This document shows, in pieces, positions 16,551 through 25,673 of a stretch of DNA of 64,000 nt (positions within the stretch are counted from its first letter, which is position 1; each line of letters begins with the position of its first letter). The position numbers and the translations under genes are program-made. The stretch is taken from NCBI GenBank assembly GCA_964451925.1, contig CAYVKA010000001.1, positions 90,563 to 154,562 on the forward strand. The letters run 5' to 3'. This stretch comes from Nevskia sp964451925. Its GTDB lineage: Bacteria > Pseudomonadota > Gammaproteobacteria > Nevskiales > Nevskiaceae. The notes beneath the pieces are model-generated. The model saw nothing but the letters and a program-made list of their open reading frames with translations, searched no databases and was not told the origin of the DNA.

Positions 16551-17921
16551 ATGCCACGCGCCGGCTCTGCCGCGGCCTCACGGGCAGCGCCGCCTTCACC
16601 ACAGGCATCCACGGATCGTCGGCCAGGGCAGCCGCTCACAGCGCTGCTCGGTGCCGCCATGCTGGGCTGCGCGGCAACGCTCAGCGCCTGCATGCCGGCT
16701 GCGCCTAAAAACCCGGCACCAACCGACTACGCCACCCTGCTGCAGCGTTACGACAGCAATTTGAAGGACGCGAAGGCCGAGCTGCAGAAATCCCCCGACA
16801 GCATCGGCGCCCGCGAGGGCGTGGCCGAGGCCTGGACGCAGCGCGCCCTGCTCAGCGGCGACTTCAAGGACTACGCCGCCGCGGACCAGGCCCTGGCCTC
16901 GGCCTTCGCCATCGCCGACGAAATCCACGCCCCGCTGATGAACCGGGTGCAACTGGACCTGCTGCTGCACCGCCTGCCCGAGGCGCAAAAAGACCTGCAG
17001 CTTCTCGACCGGCGCTACGTGCTGCGCGGCAATGCGCAGCTGATCAGCAGCCGCGCCGAGCTGGACTTCCAGCTCGGCCGCTACACCGAGGCGCTGCAGG
17101 GCTTCCACCAGTCGCTGCACAATCAGGAAAGCGTCATCACCCTGGTGCGCCTGGCCATGTGGTACGCCCGCGTCAGCCAGTACAGCGAGGCGGCCGGCCT
17201 GCTCGATCGCGCCGCGGCGGAGAACCACGCCGACACCCCCTATCTCGGCGCCTGGCTGGAATTTCTGCAGGGCCTGCTGCTGCTCGACCGTGGCCGCTGG
17301 GAACAGGCGGATGAACTGTTCCTGCACGCCGAGCACCTGTTGCCCGGCTGGTGGCTGCCGCGCAGCCGCCACGCCGAAGTGCTGGCCTTCGAGGGCAAGC
17401 GCGCCGAGGCCCAGGCCCTGTACGAGGCGGTGCTGAAGGAAACCGGCCACGCCGAATTCATGGACGCCCTGGCGCGGCTGCGCCGCGAGGGCCCCGACCC
17501 GGCCTCGGCCGCGCCCCTGATCACGCAGGGCGCAGCCGCCCACCAAGAGCGCCTCAGGCTGCTGCCCGAGGCCGCCTACGGCGCCGCGCTGGAGCATGAG
17601 CTCTGGTTCGGCCGTCCCGACCAGGCGCTCGACCTGGCACAGCGCAATGCCGCGCTGCGCCCCAACGGCGAGGCGCGCGGCCTGCTGGCCAAAGCGCTGT
17701 ACAAGGCCGGCCGCACCACCGAGGCGCAGCGCGAGATCCAGGCGGTGCTGGCCAGCGGCTGGAACACCGCCGAGTCGCACGCCATCGCGGCGCAGATCGC
17801 CGCCGCCCTGGGCCAGCGCGAGGAGGCGGAGCAGCAGCACGCCATCGCCGTCGATCTCAATCCGCGCGCCTTCCGCATGTATCCGCTGCCGCAGGCCGCC
17901 CAGCCCGAAGCGCTGCCGTGA
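16551..17921 (+). CDS. TPR lipoprotein
   Basis: A 456-residue protein built of tetratricopeptide-like helical pairs, for example AEAQALYEAVLKETG, AQREIQAVLASGW and EEAEQQHAIAVDLNP. The N-terminus is long, with TM-like ALLGAAMLGCAATLSACMP as a possible lipobox at about residue 47, so a later start is possible. It begins nine bases after the DUF4331 gene and overlaps the next TPR gene by GTGA. A scaffold role for the complex is inferred from TPR content and operon position. No enzymatic motif was seen. Confidence 0.7.
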   Translation: MPRAGSAAASRAAPPSPQASTDRRPGQPLTALLGAAMLGCAATLSACMPAAPKNPAPTDYATLLQRYDSNLKDAKAELQKSPDSIGAREGVAEAWTQRALLSGDFKDYAAADQALASAFAIADEIHAPLMNRVQLDLLLHRLPEAQKDLQLLDRRYVLRGNAQLISSRAELDFQLGRYTEALQGFHQSLHNQESVITLVRLAMWYARVSQYSEAAGLLDRAAAENHADTPYLGAWLEFLQGLLLLDRGRWEQADELFLHAEHLLPGWWLPRSRHAEVLAFEGKRAEAQALYEAVLKETGHAEFMDALARLRREGPDPASAAPLITQGAAAHQERLRLLPEAAYGAALEHELWFGRPDQALDLAQRNAALRPNGEARGLLAKALYKAGRTTEAQREIQAVLASGWNTAESHAIAAQIAAALGQREEAEQQHAIAVDLNPRAFRMYPLPQAAQPEALP

Positions 17922-19174
17922 GCGCGTGCGGCAGCAACGGCCGCCCGCGCGCCCTGCTGGCCGCGCTCAGCGTGCTCGCCGCATCCGCCGCGCCGTGCTG
18001 CGCCGTCGCGCAGACCCATCAACCCTATACGCCCACCGACGACGCCGCGGTGCTGGAGCACGTCGGCCTGCCACGGGCGCCAGGCGTGCTGCAGCTGCGC
18101 GAGGTGCGCGAGCAGTGGCTGGCCGAGCCGCGGAACTATGCCGTGGCGCTGGCCTATGCCCGTGTGGCGCTGGAGGTCGGCCGCCAGGAAGACGAACCGC
18201 GCTATTTCGGCTATGCCGAATCGGCCCTGCAGCCCTGGCTGCAACAGGCGCAGCCGCCGCCGGAAGCACGCCTGCTGCGCGCCAGCCTGCGCCAGGTGCG
18301 CAAGGACTACGGCGGTGCCCTGCAGGATCTGGACGCCCTGGTCGCCGGCGGCGGTCCGGAATCGGCCCAGGCGCAACTCGCCCGCTCCGGCCTGCACCTG
18401 ACGCAAGGCGATCCGGCCGCCGCCCTGGACGACTGCGCCGCGCTGGGCCAGCGCGTCGACCCGTTGCTGCGCGGCATCTGCAGCGCCGCCGCGCAAGGAC
18501 TGTCCGGCTCCGCCGGGGCCGCGTTGACCGCGCTCCACGCCGCCCGCGGCGCCGTGCAGAGTGCCGCGCTGCCGGTGCAGGTGTGGCTGCTCGGCTCCGC
18601 GGCGGGCATTGCCGACCGCCTCGGCCAAACCGGGAGCGCCCTTGGCGACTATGCCCAGGCCCAGCAGCTGCTCGCCGCCGCCGGCACCCGCGATCCCGGC
18701 CTGCTCGCCGCCTATGCCGACTGTCTGCTGGAACAGCAGCGTGACGCGGAAGTGCTGGTGCTGCTCGCGTCCAGCCCGCGCATCGACAGCCTGCTGCTGC
18801 GCACCGCCATTGCCGAGCGACGCCTCGGCGATGGCGGCGACACCAGGCTGGCGGCGAGCGCCGAAGTGCACAGCGCCAATCTGGCCGAGCGCTTCAGCGA
18901 GGCGCGCCAGCGCGGCGACAGCCTGCACCTGCGCGAGGAGGCGCTGTACCAGCTGGCGCTGAAGCACGACGCCGCGCTGGCCCTGCAGCTGGCGCAGCAG
19001 GACTGGCGGCAGCAGCGCGAACCGATCGATGCGCGCATCTATCTGCGCGCCGCGATCGCCGCGAACGACGCCAAGGCGGCGCAGCCGGTTTTGGAGTGGC
19101 TGGAGCAGACGCATCTGGAGGATGTCTATCTGCAGCCATTGGCGGCGCGGCTGTCAGGCAAGGCCGCGCCATGA
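17918..19174 (+). CDS. Secreted TPR-like repeat protein
   Basis: A 418-residue protein with a cleavable signal peptide (LLAALSVLAASAAPCCAVAQ). The mature part is Ala/Leu-rich helical repeats with a TPR flavour (AQAQLARSGLHLTQGDPAAAL, GSALGDYAQAQQLL). GTG 17918 overlaps the upstream stop and its own stop overlaps the HupE-like start, so the three genes are translationally coupled. Pairing of a TPR lipoprotein and a soluble TPR protein with DUF4331 and HupE/UreJ recurs in other proteobacteria, as far as I recall. The function is unknown. Confidence 0.68.
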   Translation: MSACGSNGRPRALLAALSVLAASAAPCCAVAQTHQPYTPTDDAAVLEHVGLPRAPGVLQLREVREQWLAEPRNYAVALAYARVALEVGRQEDEPRYFGYAESALQPWLQQAQPPPEARLLRASLRQVRKDYGGALQDLDALVAGGGPESAQAQLARSGLHLTQGDPAAALDDCAALGQRVDPLLRGICSAAAQGLSGSAGAALTALHAARGAVQSAALPVQVWLLGSAAGIADRLGQTGSALGDYAQAQQLLAAAGTRDPGLLAAYADCLLEQQRDAEVLVLLASSPRIDSLLLRTAIAERRLGDGGDTRLAASAEVHSANLAERFSEARQRGDSLHLREEALYQLALKHDAALALQLAQQDWRQQREPIDARIYLRAAIAANDAKAAQPVLEWLEQTHLEDVYLQPLAARLSGKAAP

Positions 19175-20358
19175 GCCGCGTGCATCGCCCCCGGGCGGCA
19201 AGCAGCAGCGCCATCGCGCTCCTGCTGCGCATGCTGTTTGCCGCGCTGCTCCTGTTCAGCGCCAGCGCCGAGGCGCACAAGGCCAGCACCAGCTACCTGC
19301 GGCTGGGCGTGGACGGCACGGCGCTGGATGGCCGCTGGGACATCGCTTTGCGCGATCTCGACTACGCCATCGGCCTGGACAGCTCCGGCGATGGCGAACT
19401 GACCTGGGGCGAGGTGCGGCAGGCGCAAGCGCGCATCGCCGCCTATGCGCTGTCGCGCCTGGCCGTGCGCGCCGACGGGCAGCCCTGCTCATTGCGCTTG
19501 CGCAGCCTGCAGGTAGTCGAGCATGGCGACGGCAACTACGCCGTACTCAACCTGTCCGGCGCCTGCCCGCACGCACCGATCGCGCTGACCGCGCAATACG
19601 ACCTGCTGTTCGACATCGATGCTTTGCATCGCGGCCTGGTCAGCGTCGATTTCCACGACGCCGGTGGCGAGGTGCGCGGCGGACTGTTCAGCCCGAGGCA
19701 AAGCACATTGCGCTTCACCCGGGCGCACAGCGATGCCCTGGGCGTATTTGCGCAGTACTTTCGCGCCGGCCTGTGGCATGTCTGGAGCGGCCTTGACCAC
19801 ATGCTGTTTCTCGCCGGCCTGTTCCTGCCCGCGGTGCTGCGCCGGCAGGGCGCTCAATGGCTGCCGGCGCCGCACCTGGGAGTGGCCCTGCGTGACACTG
19901 CCGTGATGGCCACCGCCTTCACCATCGCCCATGCCATCACCCTCAGCCTGGCCGCCACCGGGGCCTTCACCCTGCCGTCGCGCGCGGTGGAGTGCGCCGT
20001 GGCCGCCACGGTGCTGTTCGCCGGGCTCAACAACCTGCTGCCGATGGTCTACCGCGAACTGTACTGGCTGGCCGGCGGCTTCGGCCTGATCCACGGCGCG
20101 GCGATCGCCGGCGCCCTGATCGAGCTGGGCCTGCCGCCGGGCGGCCGCGTCTGGGCCTTGCTCGCCTTCAATCTCGGCGTGGAAGCGGCGCAACTGTGCG
20201 TGCTGCTGGCGGTGATCCCGCCCAGTTTCCTGTGCCGCCGTTCGATCTGGTACCGCCGGATGGTATTGATCCCCGGATCGCTGCTGGTGACGCTGGCGGG
20301 ACTGGCCTGGCTGATCGAGCGCGGCTTGAATGTGAACCTGGGCGTTCCGCTGCCCTGA
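19171..20358 (+). CDS. HupE/UreJ-like membrane protein with a periplasmic N-terminal domain
   Basis: A 395-residue protein with a signal peptide ending near ASAEAHKAS. Residues 27-190 are an extracytoplasmic beta-rich domain containing an EF-hand-like loop DSSGDGELTWGE (about residues 69-80). The rest holds about six membrane helices with the family hallmarks FRAGLWHVWSGLDHMLFL, TIAHAITL and NLGVEAAQL, whose His residues may bind metal. HupE/UreJ relatives are linked to nickel or other metal uptake. In this operon a metal supply or structural role is inferred. ATG overlaps the TPR stop, and this is the last gene of the operon. Confidence 0.78.
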   Translation: MSRVHRPRAASSSAIALLLRMLFAALLLFSASAEAHKASTSYLRLGVDGTALDGRWDIALRDLDYAIGLDSSGDGELTWGEVRQAQARIAAYALSRLAVRADGQPCSLRLRSLQVVEHGDGNYAVLNLSGACPHAPIALTAQYDLLFDIDALHRGLVSVDFHDAGGEVRGGLFSPRQSTLRFTRAHSDALGVFAQYFRAGLWHVWSGLDHMLFLAGLFLPAVLRRQGAQWLPAPHLGVALRDTAVMATAFTIAHAITLSLAATGAFTLPSRAVECAVAATVLFAGLNNLLPMVYRELYWLAGGFGLIHGAAIAGALIELGLPPGGRVWALLAFNLGVEAAQLCVLLAVIPPSFLCRRSIWYRRMVLIPGSLLVTLAGLAWLIERGLNVNLGVPLP

Positions 20359-20551
20359 TTGCGCCTGTGATTGCGCCTGATGGATCCGGCGCATCGGCAG
20401 TTTACGAGCGGGGCCGGGACTCAGGTTCAGCGGAGCGAGCGGTCACATGCTGCAGCGGACAGCTTGGTGCTACCCGTTCGAGTAGGAACCGCGCCCGCGA
20501 TAGGCGATAGAATTTCCGCCGATAACGAGCGTCAAGCCGAGGAGAACACAC

Positions 20552-22684
20552 TTGAGGAATTCGAACAGCATCCTGCTGTGCCTGAGCGCGTGCGCGCTGA
20601 CCATGGTCAGCGGCGCCGCCTGCGCCAAGGGTACCGCCCAGGTCGACAGCGCCCGCATCGCCGCGGCCGACGCCGAGCCCGGCAACTGGATGAGCAGCGG
20701 CCGCAGCTATGACGAGCAGCGCTACAGCCCGCTCGACAGGATCAACGACGGCAACGTCGCCTCCCTCGGACTGGCCTGGACCTACAAGCTCGATATCGAC
20801 CGCGCGGCCGAGGCCACGCCGGTGGTGGTGGACGGCGTGATGTACACCACCGGCGCCTTCAGCTTCGTCTATGCGCTCGACGCGCGCAGCGGCAGGTTGC
20901 TGTGGAAATACGATCCCAAGGTGCCCCGCGCCAAGGCTGCCAACGCCTGCTGCGATGTCGGCAACCGCGGTGTGGCGGTGCGCAAGGGCAAGGTCTATGT
21001 CGGCGCCTTCGACGGCCGCCTGATCGCGCTCGACGCCAGGAGCGGCAAGAAGATCTGGGAAACCGATACCGTGCCGGACCACAGCCGCAGCTACTCCATC
21101 ACCGGCGCGCCGCTGATCGTCAAGGACAAGGTGCTGATCGGCAACGGCGGCGCCGAGTACGGCGTGCGCGGCTATATCTCGGCCTTCGACGCCGACACCG
21201 GCAAGCTGGCCTGGCGCTTCTACACCGTGCCGGGCGACCCGGCCAAGCCGCAGGAAAACGCCGCGCTGGAGATGGCGCGCAAGACCTGGAGCGGCGACAA
21301 GTACTTTGCCGAAGGCGGCGGCGGCACGGTTTGGAACGCCGTGGCCTACGACCCGGCGCTCAACCTGGTCTACTTCGGCACCGGCAACGGCGTCGAGTGG
21401 AACCGCGTGGCACGCGGTGAGAGCAAGGAGGCCACCAACCTGTTCCTGGCCTCGATCGTCGCCGTCAACGCCGACACCGGCGAATACGCCTGGCACTACC
21501 AGGAAGTGCCGGGCGACATGTGGGACTACGATGCCGATGAAAGCCTGATCCTGGCCGACCTGAGCATCGGCGGCAAGCCGCGCAAGGTGCTGCTGCAGGC
21601 GCCGAAGAACGGCTTTTTCTACGTGCTGGACCGCGCTACCGGCGAACTGCTCTCGGCCGAGAAATTCGCTCCCGCCACCTGGGCCAGCGCGGTGGACCTG
21701 AAGACCGGCAGGCCGCAGATCGACGATACCGCCTCGGACTGGACCAGCGGCCCCAAGCTGGTGATGCCAGGCCCGCTCGGCGCACACAACTGGCAGCCGA
21801 TGTCGTACAGCCCCAAGACCGGTCTGGTCTATATCCCGGCGCAGGAAGCCGCGGCTCTGCTGGCGGCGAACAACGACGCCGTCTTCGACCCCCGCACCGG
21901 CACCTGGAATCTCGGCACCCAGCCCCTGGCCCTGCCGGAAGACCCCAAGCAGCTGCAACCGGTGATCGACTCCTACAAGGGTCGCCTGCTGGCCTGGGAC
22001 CCGGTGGCGCAGAAAGCGGCCTGGTCGCAGGAATACCGCACACCGTGGAACGGCGGCACCCTCAGCACCGCCGGCAACCTGGTATTCCAGGGCAGCGCGG
22101 ACGGCCGCTTTCTGGCCTATGCCGCGGACAGCGGCAGGAAACTCTGGGAAGCCCCGGCCAACAGCGGCGTGATGGCCGGACCGATGAGCTACACCGTTCA
22201 GGGCGAACAGTATGTCGCCGTGCTGGCCGGCTGGGGCGGTGCTTTCCCGCTCAGCTTCGGCGCGCTGTCGCTCAATGCCAAGGTCCGCCCGGAATCGCGC
22301 GTGCTGGTGTACAAGCTTGGCGGCGGCGCCAGCCTGCCGCCGCCGAAAAACGCTCCGGTCGAACCGCCCTCACCACCGGCCATGAGCGCCGACACTGCCG
22401 TCATCAACCATGGCCGCGACCTGTTCAACGGCAACTGCGGTGTCTGCCATGGACTCAGCGCCATCAGCGGCGGCGTGGTGCCGGACCTGCGCTACCTCAG
22501 TGCGGCCAAGCATGCGGTCTTCCCCGGCATCGTCTACGGTGCGCGCGCCAGCCGCGGCATGCCCTCCTTCGCCGGCAAGCTCAAGCCGGACGAAGTCAAC
22601 GCCATCCACCAGTACCTGATCAAGCGCGCACATGACTTGCAGGACGATCTGAAAGCTGCGCAGACCGCAGCGAAGGCGCCGTAG
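20552..22684 (+). CDS. Quinohemoprotein (PQQ) alcohol dehydrogenase with cytochrome c domain
   Basis: A 710-residue periplasmic enzyme. TTG 20552 follows GAGGAG; the signal peptide ends at SGAACAKG. The eight-bladed PQQ propeller shows the vicinal disulfide pair Cys133-Cys134 (ACCDVGNRG) and the catalytic Asp in WDYDAD (W324, D325). The residue two after the catalytic Asp is Asp327. Calcium-type quinohemoprotein dehydrogenases normally have Thr, Ser or Ala there, so this looks like the lanthanide-type metal site. A C-terminal cytochrome c domain carries CGVCH (629-633). It oxidises an alcohol and passes electrons to a c-type acceptor, perhaps the nearby HiPIP. A 13-bp hairpin terminator follows. 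Confidence 0.88.
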   Translation: MRNSNSILLCLSACALTMVSGAACAKGTAQVDSARIAAADAEPGNWMSSGRSYDEQRYSPLDRINDGNVASLGLAWTYKLDIDRAAEATPVVVDGVMYTTGAFSFVYALDARSGRLLWKYDPKVPRAKAANACCDVGNRGVAVRKGKVYVGAFDGRLIALDARSGKKIWETDTVPDHSRSYSITGAPLIVKDKVLIGNGGAEYGVRGYISAFDADTGKLAWRFYTVPGDPAKPQENAALEMARKTWSGDKYFAEGGGGTVWNAVAYDPALNLVYFGTGNGVEWNRVARGESKEATNLFLASIVAVNADTGEYAWHYQEVPGDMWDYDADESLILADLSIGGKPRKVLLQAPKNGFFYVLDRATGELLSAEKFAPATWASAVDLKTGRPQIDDTASDWTSGPKLVMPGPLGAHNWQPMSYSPKTGLVYIPAQEAAALLAANNDAVFDPRTGTWNLGTQPLALPEDPKQLQPVIDSYKGRLLAWDPVAQKAAWSQEYRTPWNGGTLSTAGNLVFQGSADGRFLAYAADSGRKLWEAPANSGVMAGPMSYTVQGEQYVAVLAGWGGAFPLSFGALSLNAKVRPESRVLVYKLGGGASLPPPKNAPVEPPSPPAMSADTAVINHGRDLFNGNCGVCHGLSAISGGVVPDLRYLSAAKHAVFPGIVYGARASRGMPSFAGKLKPDEVNAIHQYLIKRAHDLQDDLKAAQTAAKAP

Positions 22685-22709
22685 CGATTCACTCAGGCGC
22701 GCAACGATA

Positions 22710-22741
22710 GGCCCTGCTGACAAGAAGCTGTCAGCAGGGCC
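22710..22741 (+). terminator. Hairpin terminator after the PQQ dehydrogenase
   Basis: A perfect 13-bp stem, GGCCCTGCTGACA with its reverse complement, around the loop AGAAGC, 25 bases after the stop. No T tract follows on the plus strand, so it may act with Rho or as a 3' stabilising hairpin. Confidence 0.6.
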
Positions 22742-22798
22742 CACCTAACATGGCTCCGGACAGCGCAAATCCCTTGCGCCCGCACTCAGGAGCCCACC

Positions 22799-23167
22799 AT
22801 GCCCATCCAGGGAAGTTGCCACTGCGGCGCCACCCGTTTCGAACTCAGCGAGGCGCCGGCCGGCGTCACGCGCTGCACCTGCTCGCTCTGCTCCAAGCGC
22901 GGCGCATTGTGGGCCTACTACAAGCCGCAGCAGTTCCGCCTGCTGACCCCGCGCGAGCAGGTCTCCACCTATACCTGGCGCACCGGCACGGTGAAACACC
23001 ACTTCTGCGCGCATTGCGGCTGCGGCACTTACAGCGAGTCGCCGGACTGGTCCAGCGGGCAGGCCGACTTCAGCAATCCGCGCATCGGCGTCAACGCCCG
23101 CCTGCTGGACGATTTCGACCTTGATGCCGTGCCGGTCACGGTCATCGACGGAAAAAACCTCTGGTAG
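22799..23167 (+). CDS. GFA family (glutathione-dependent formaldehyde-activating-like) protein
   Basis: A 122-residue cytoplasmic zinc protein. The GFA/CENP-V fold cysteines are present: CHCG near the N-terminus, CTCSLC at about 27-32 and CAHCGC at about 70-75. Members of this family are often called S-(hydroxymethyl)glutathione synthases, but that activity is disputed and most have unknown substrates. Its place next to an alcohol dehydrogenase is compatible with aldehyde handling, which is inference. It starts 58 bases after the terminator hairpin, so it probably has its own promoter. Confidence 0.82.
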   Translation: MPIQGSCHCGATRFELSEAPAGVTRCTCSLCSKRGALWAYYKPQQFRLLTPREQVSTYTWRTGTVKHHFCAHCGCGTYSESPDWSSGQADFSNPRIGVNARLLDDFDLDAVPVTVIDGKNLW

Positions 23168-23295
23168 CTGGTGCCCGGCCAGCGCCTGATCCGCGCCTGC
23201 GATGGAATAATTTGCAATCCGCGCCGGTCAGCATGAAACAGACGGCAATTGGCGGCCTCACGGCCGGCCACCGTCGCCACGACCGGAGCCCGCAT

Positions 23296-23628
23296 ATGCC
23301 GCACCCGATTTCACACAGCCGCCGCGTCCTGCTTGGCCGCATCGTCCTCGGCGCAGCCGCATTGCCCTTGCTGCGCCTGCGGCCGGCGCTCGCCGCCGAC
23401 CTGCCGCACCTGAGTCCGGACGAGGCCGGCGCCAAGGCCATGCACTACACGCCCGACGCATCGAAAATCGATCCCAAGGTCGAACCCAGCTACGCCGCCG
23501 GCAGCCACTGCGGCAATTGCGCGCTGTACCACTACAGCCAGGCCCAGGGCGACTGGGCAACCTGCGACGTGTTCACCAGCAAAGCGGTCAACAACCACGG
23601 CTGGTGCCTGTCGCACACGCTGGGGTAA
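23296..23628 (+). CDS. High-potential iron-sulfur protein (HiPIP)
   Basis: A 110-residue exported electron carrier. A twin-arginine signal (SHSRRVLLGRIVLGAAALP) supports export of the folded [4Fe-4S] protein. The mature part has the HiPIP cysteine pattern HCGNC...TCDVF...GWCLSHTLG, giving four cluster ligands, and the N-terminal helix AKAMHYTPDASKID. HiPIPs shuttle electrons in the periplasm between cytochromes. It may accept electrons from the PQQ dehydrogenase or the multiheme locus. ATG 23296 was chosen over upstream in-frame ATGs because it places the RR motif near the start. Confidence 0.9.
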   Translation: MPHPISHSRRVLLGRIVLGAAALPLLRLRPALAADLPHLSPDEAGAKAMHYTPDASKIDPKVEPSYAAGSHCGNCALYHYSQAQGDWATCDVFTSKAVNNHGWCLSHTLG

Positions 23629-23779
23629 CCGGCGTGGCGGCCGCCGGCGCCCCCCGCCGCGCGGCGTATCGGCTACGATGCAGCGCGCATCCAGCGGTGC
23701 CGGTTGGCGCATCCAAACCGGCAACAGCCGCCACCGGCAGCCGATTCAGCCAGGCGCGGCACCAACAAGGGGGCACACC

Positions 23780-25135
23780 ATGAAGTTCTCACCCCGGACT
23801 GCGCGCCGGATCTGCGGCCTGCTGCTGGTCCTGTTCAGCATTTGCCTGGGCTGCGCCCGGGCCGGAGCGCCGATCGTGCGCGATCTGCCGCCGGGGCTGC
23901 AGGTGCCGGCGGCGGCGCAGCCCGGGCCGGCTTTCAACGCGGACCAGGCCACGGCCGCGTACCTCGGCCTGCTCTCGCCGCAGCAGCGCCAGTTGTCGGA
24001 CCGCTATTTCGAGGGCGGTTACTGGCTGCAGCTGTGGGAACCGCTGTGGAGCGTGGCGGCCTGCGTGCTGCTGCTGGCCAGCGGCGCATCGCGCCGCATG
24101 AGCCGGCTGTCACAGCGCATCAGCCGCCGCACCTGGATCAGCACGCCGCTCTACATCGCATTGTTCCTCATCGCCCTGTTTCTGCTCGGCCTGCCCCTGT
24201 CGGTTTACACCGACTACCTGCGCGAACGGCAATATGGCCTCACCGAGCAGGCTTTCGGCGGCTGGATGCGGGATCAGCTGGTCAACCTGGGCGTGAACGT
24301 GGTGCTCGGCGCCGCGGCGCTGACCGTCATCTACGCCGCGGTGCGCCGCACCGGCGCGAGCTGGTGGGTCTGGACCACGGGGCTGAGCTATGCCTTCCTG
24401 ATGATCGCGTCGCTGATCGCGCCGCTATACATCCTGCCGCTGTTCAACGACTACAAGGCGCTGCCGGCAGGGCCGACGCGGGACGCGGTGCTGTCACTGG
24501 CCCGCGCCAACCAGGTACCGACCGAACATGTGGAGTGGTTCGATGCCTCGAAGCAGACCACGCGGCTCAGCGCCAACGTCGCCGGTTTCCTCGGCACCAC
24601 GCGCATCGCCCTCAACGACAACCTGCTCAACAAGTCCTCGCTGCCCGAGATCGAGGCGGTGTTGGGACATGAGATGGGACACTACGTGCTCAACCACGCG
24701 TGGAAGGAGCCGATTCTGCTGACGCTGGTGATCGGCCTGGCGTTGGGCCTGCTGCACCTGTGCATGGACCGCGCGCTTGCGCGCTGGGGCGGGCGACTGC
24801 AGCTCGCCGGCCGCGCCGACCCGGCGGCGCTGCCCCTGGCTTTTGCCCTGCTGTCGCTGATCTTCTTGCTGCTCACGCCGGTGCAGAACTCCATCATCCG
24901 CAGCTACGAAGCCGAGGCCGACGCTTTCGGCCTCAATGCCGCGCACCAGCCGCAAGGCTGGGCCATGGCCGCACTGCGCCTGTCCACCTATCGCAAGATG
25001 GCCCCGGGCAGGCTGGAGGAATTCGTTTTCTACGATCACCCGAGCGGATACGAGCGCATCCACGCCGCGATGGTATGGCTGAAGGAGAATCCGGACGCGG
25101 CGATCGCGCCGCCGCGGGACCAGCCCGGTTCCTAG
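23780..25135 (+). CDS. M48 family membrane metallopeptidase (Ste24/CAAX protease type)
   Basis: A 451-residue zinc protease with a signal-like N-terminus and about six membrane segments. The catalytic HEMGH motif lies near residue 296, with a downstream EAEADAFGL that supplies the third zinc ligand. SANVAGFLGTTRIALND and NSIIRSYEAEADAFG are typical of Ste24-type enzymes. ATG 23780 follows AAGGGGG. Bacterial members cleave membrane or misfolded proteins; the substrate here is unknown. It is a stand-alone gene. Confidence 0.9.
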   Translation: MKFSPRTARRICGLLLVLFSICLGCARAGAPIVRDLPPGLQVPAAAQPGPAFNADQATAAYLGLLSPQQRQLSDRYFEGGYWLQLWEPLWSVAACVLLLASGASRRMSRLSQRISRRTWISTPLYIALFLIALFLLGLPLSVYTDYLRERQYGLTEQAFGGWMRDQLVNLGVNVVLGAAALTVIYAAVRRTGASWWVWTTGLSYAFLMIASLIAPLYILPLFNDYKALPAGPTRDAVLSLARANQVPTEHVEWFDASKQTTRLSANVAGFLGTTRIALNDNLLNKSSLPEIEAVLGHEMGHYVLNHAWKEPILLTLVIGLALGLLHLCMDRALARWGGRLQLAGRADPAALPLAFALLSLIFLLLTPVQNSIIRSYEAEADAFGLNAAHQPQGWAMAALRLSTYRKMAPGRLEEFVFYDHPSGYERIHAAMVWLKENPDAAIAPPRDQPGS

Positions 25136-25246
25136 ACAAGCCTCTGAGCCATCACCCGACCCGCCGGGCCCGCGCCACAGGCGGATCCCATCCGGCGCCT
25201 GGCCGGCGCTATGATGGATCCGTCACCGCGCCGGAGGGCAATCCGC

Positions 25247-25648
25247 ATGAAATTTCCGCCACTTCGGCAGGGCTACGATTGGCTGTACCAGCAGAGCCTG
25301 CAGGTCTGCCGCGCCCTGACCAAAGCTCCACAGACCGCGCCCGCCGCCGCTGCCGCCCTGATGACGGCGGTCGAATGCTGGTATGTATTCGGCCTGTTGC
25401 TGATCTCGGACGCCGTGCTTTCGACACGGCTGCTCGGCAGCGGCGGCCGCGTCGGACTGCAGCTGGGCGTGATCACCCTGGCCCTGGGCGCCGGCAACGC
25501 GCTTTATCTGGCAAAACGGAACGCAGCCACCACTCCGCCCGCCGCGGCGCGCCGGCCCGACAGTCTGTGGATCGCGCTGTTCCTCGGCTCGCTGCTGGTG
25601 CTGGCCCTGGGATTCCTGCTGACGCGACGGGCCCTCGGCGCGGCGTGA
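25247..25648 (+). CDS. Small hypothetical membrane protein
   Basis: A 133-residue protein with three or four hydrophobic stretches (MTAVECWYVFGLLLI, GLQLGVITLALGAGNALYL, IALFLGSLLVLALGFLL). The start at ATG 25247 follows GGAGGG; an in-frame ATG at 25211 lacks such a site. I do not recognise the family. It converges on the hydrolase gene with a gap of only 25 bases. Confidence 0.65.
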   Translation: MKFPPLRQGYDWLYQQSLQVCRALTKAPQTAPAAAAALMTAVECWYVFGLLLISDAVLSTRLLGSGGRVGLQLGVITLALGAGNALYLAKRNAATTPPAAARRPDSLWIALFLGSLLVLALGFLLTRRALGAA

Positions 25649-25673
25649 GGCAGCCCCGCGGCCCGTGCCGCGA

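Noticed and set aside
20359..20551. Possible riboswitch or strong promoter before the PQQ dehydrogenase
   Set aside because: Only a short direct repeat of TGATTGCGCC and weak hairpins were found; no -35/-10 pair with normal spacing.
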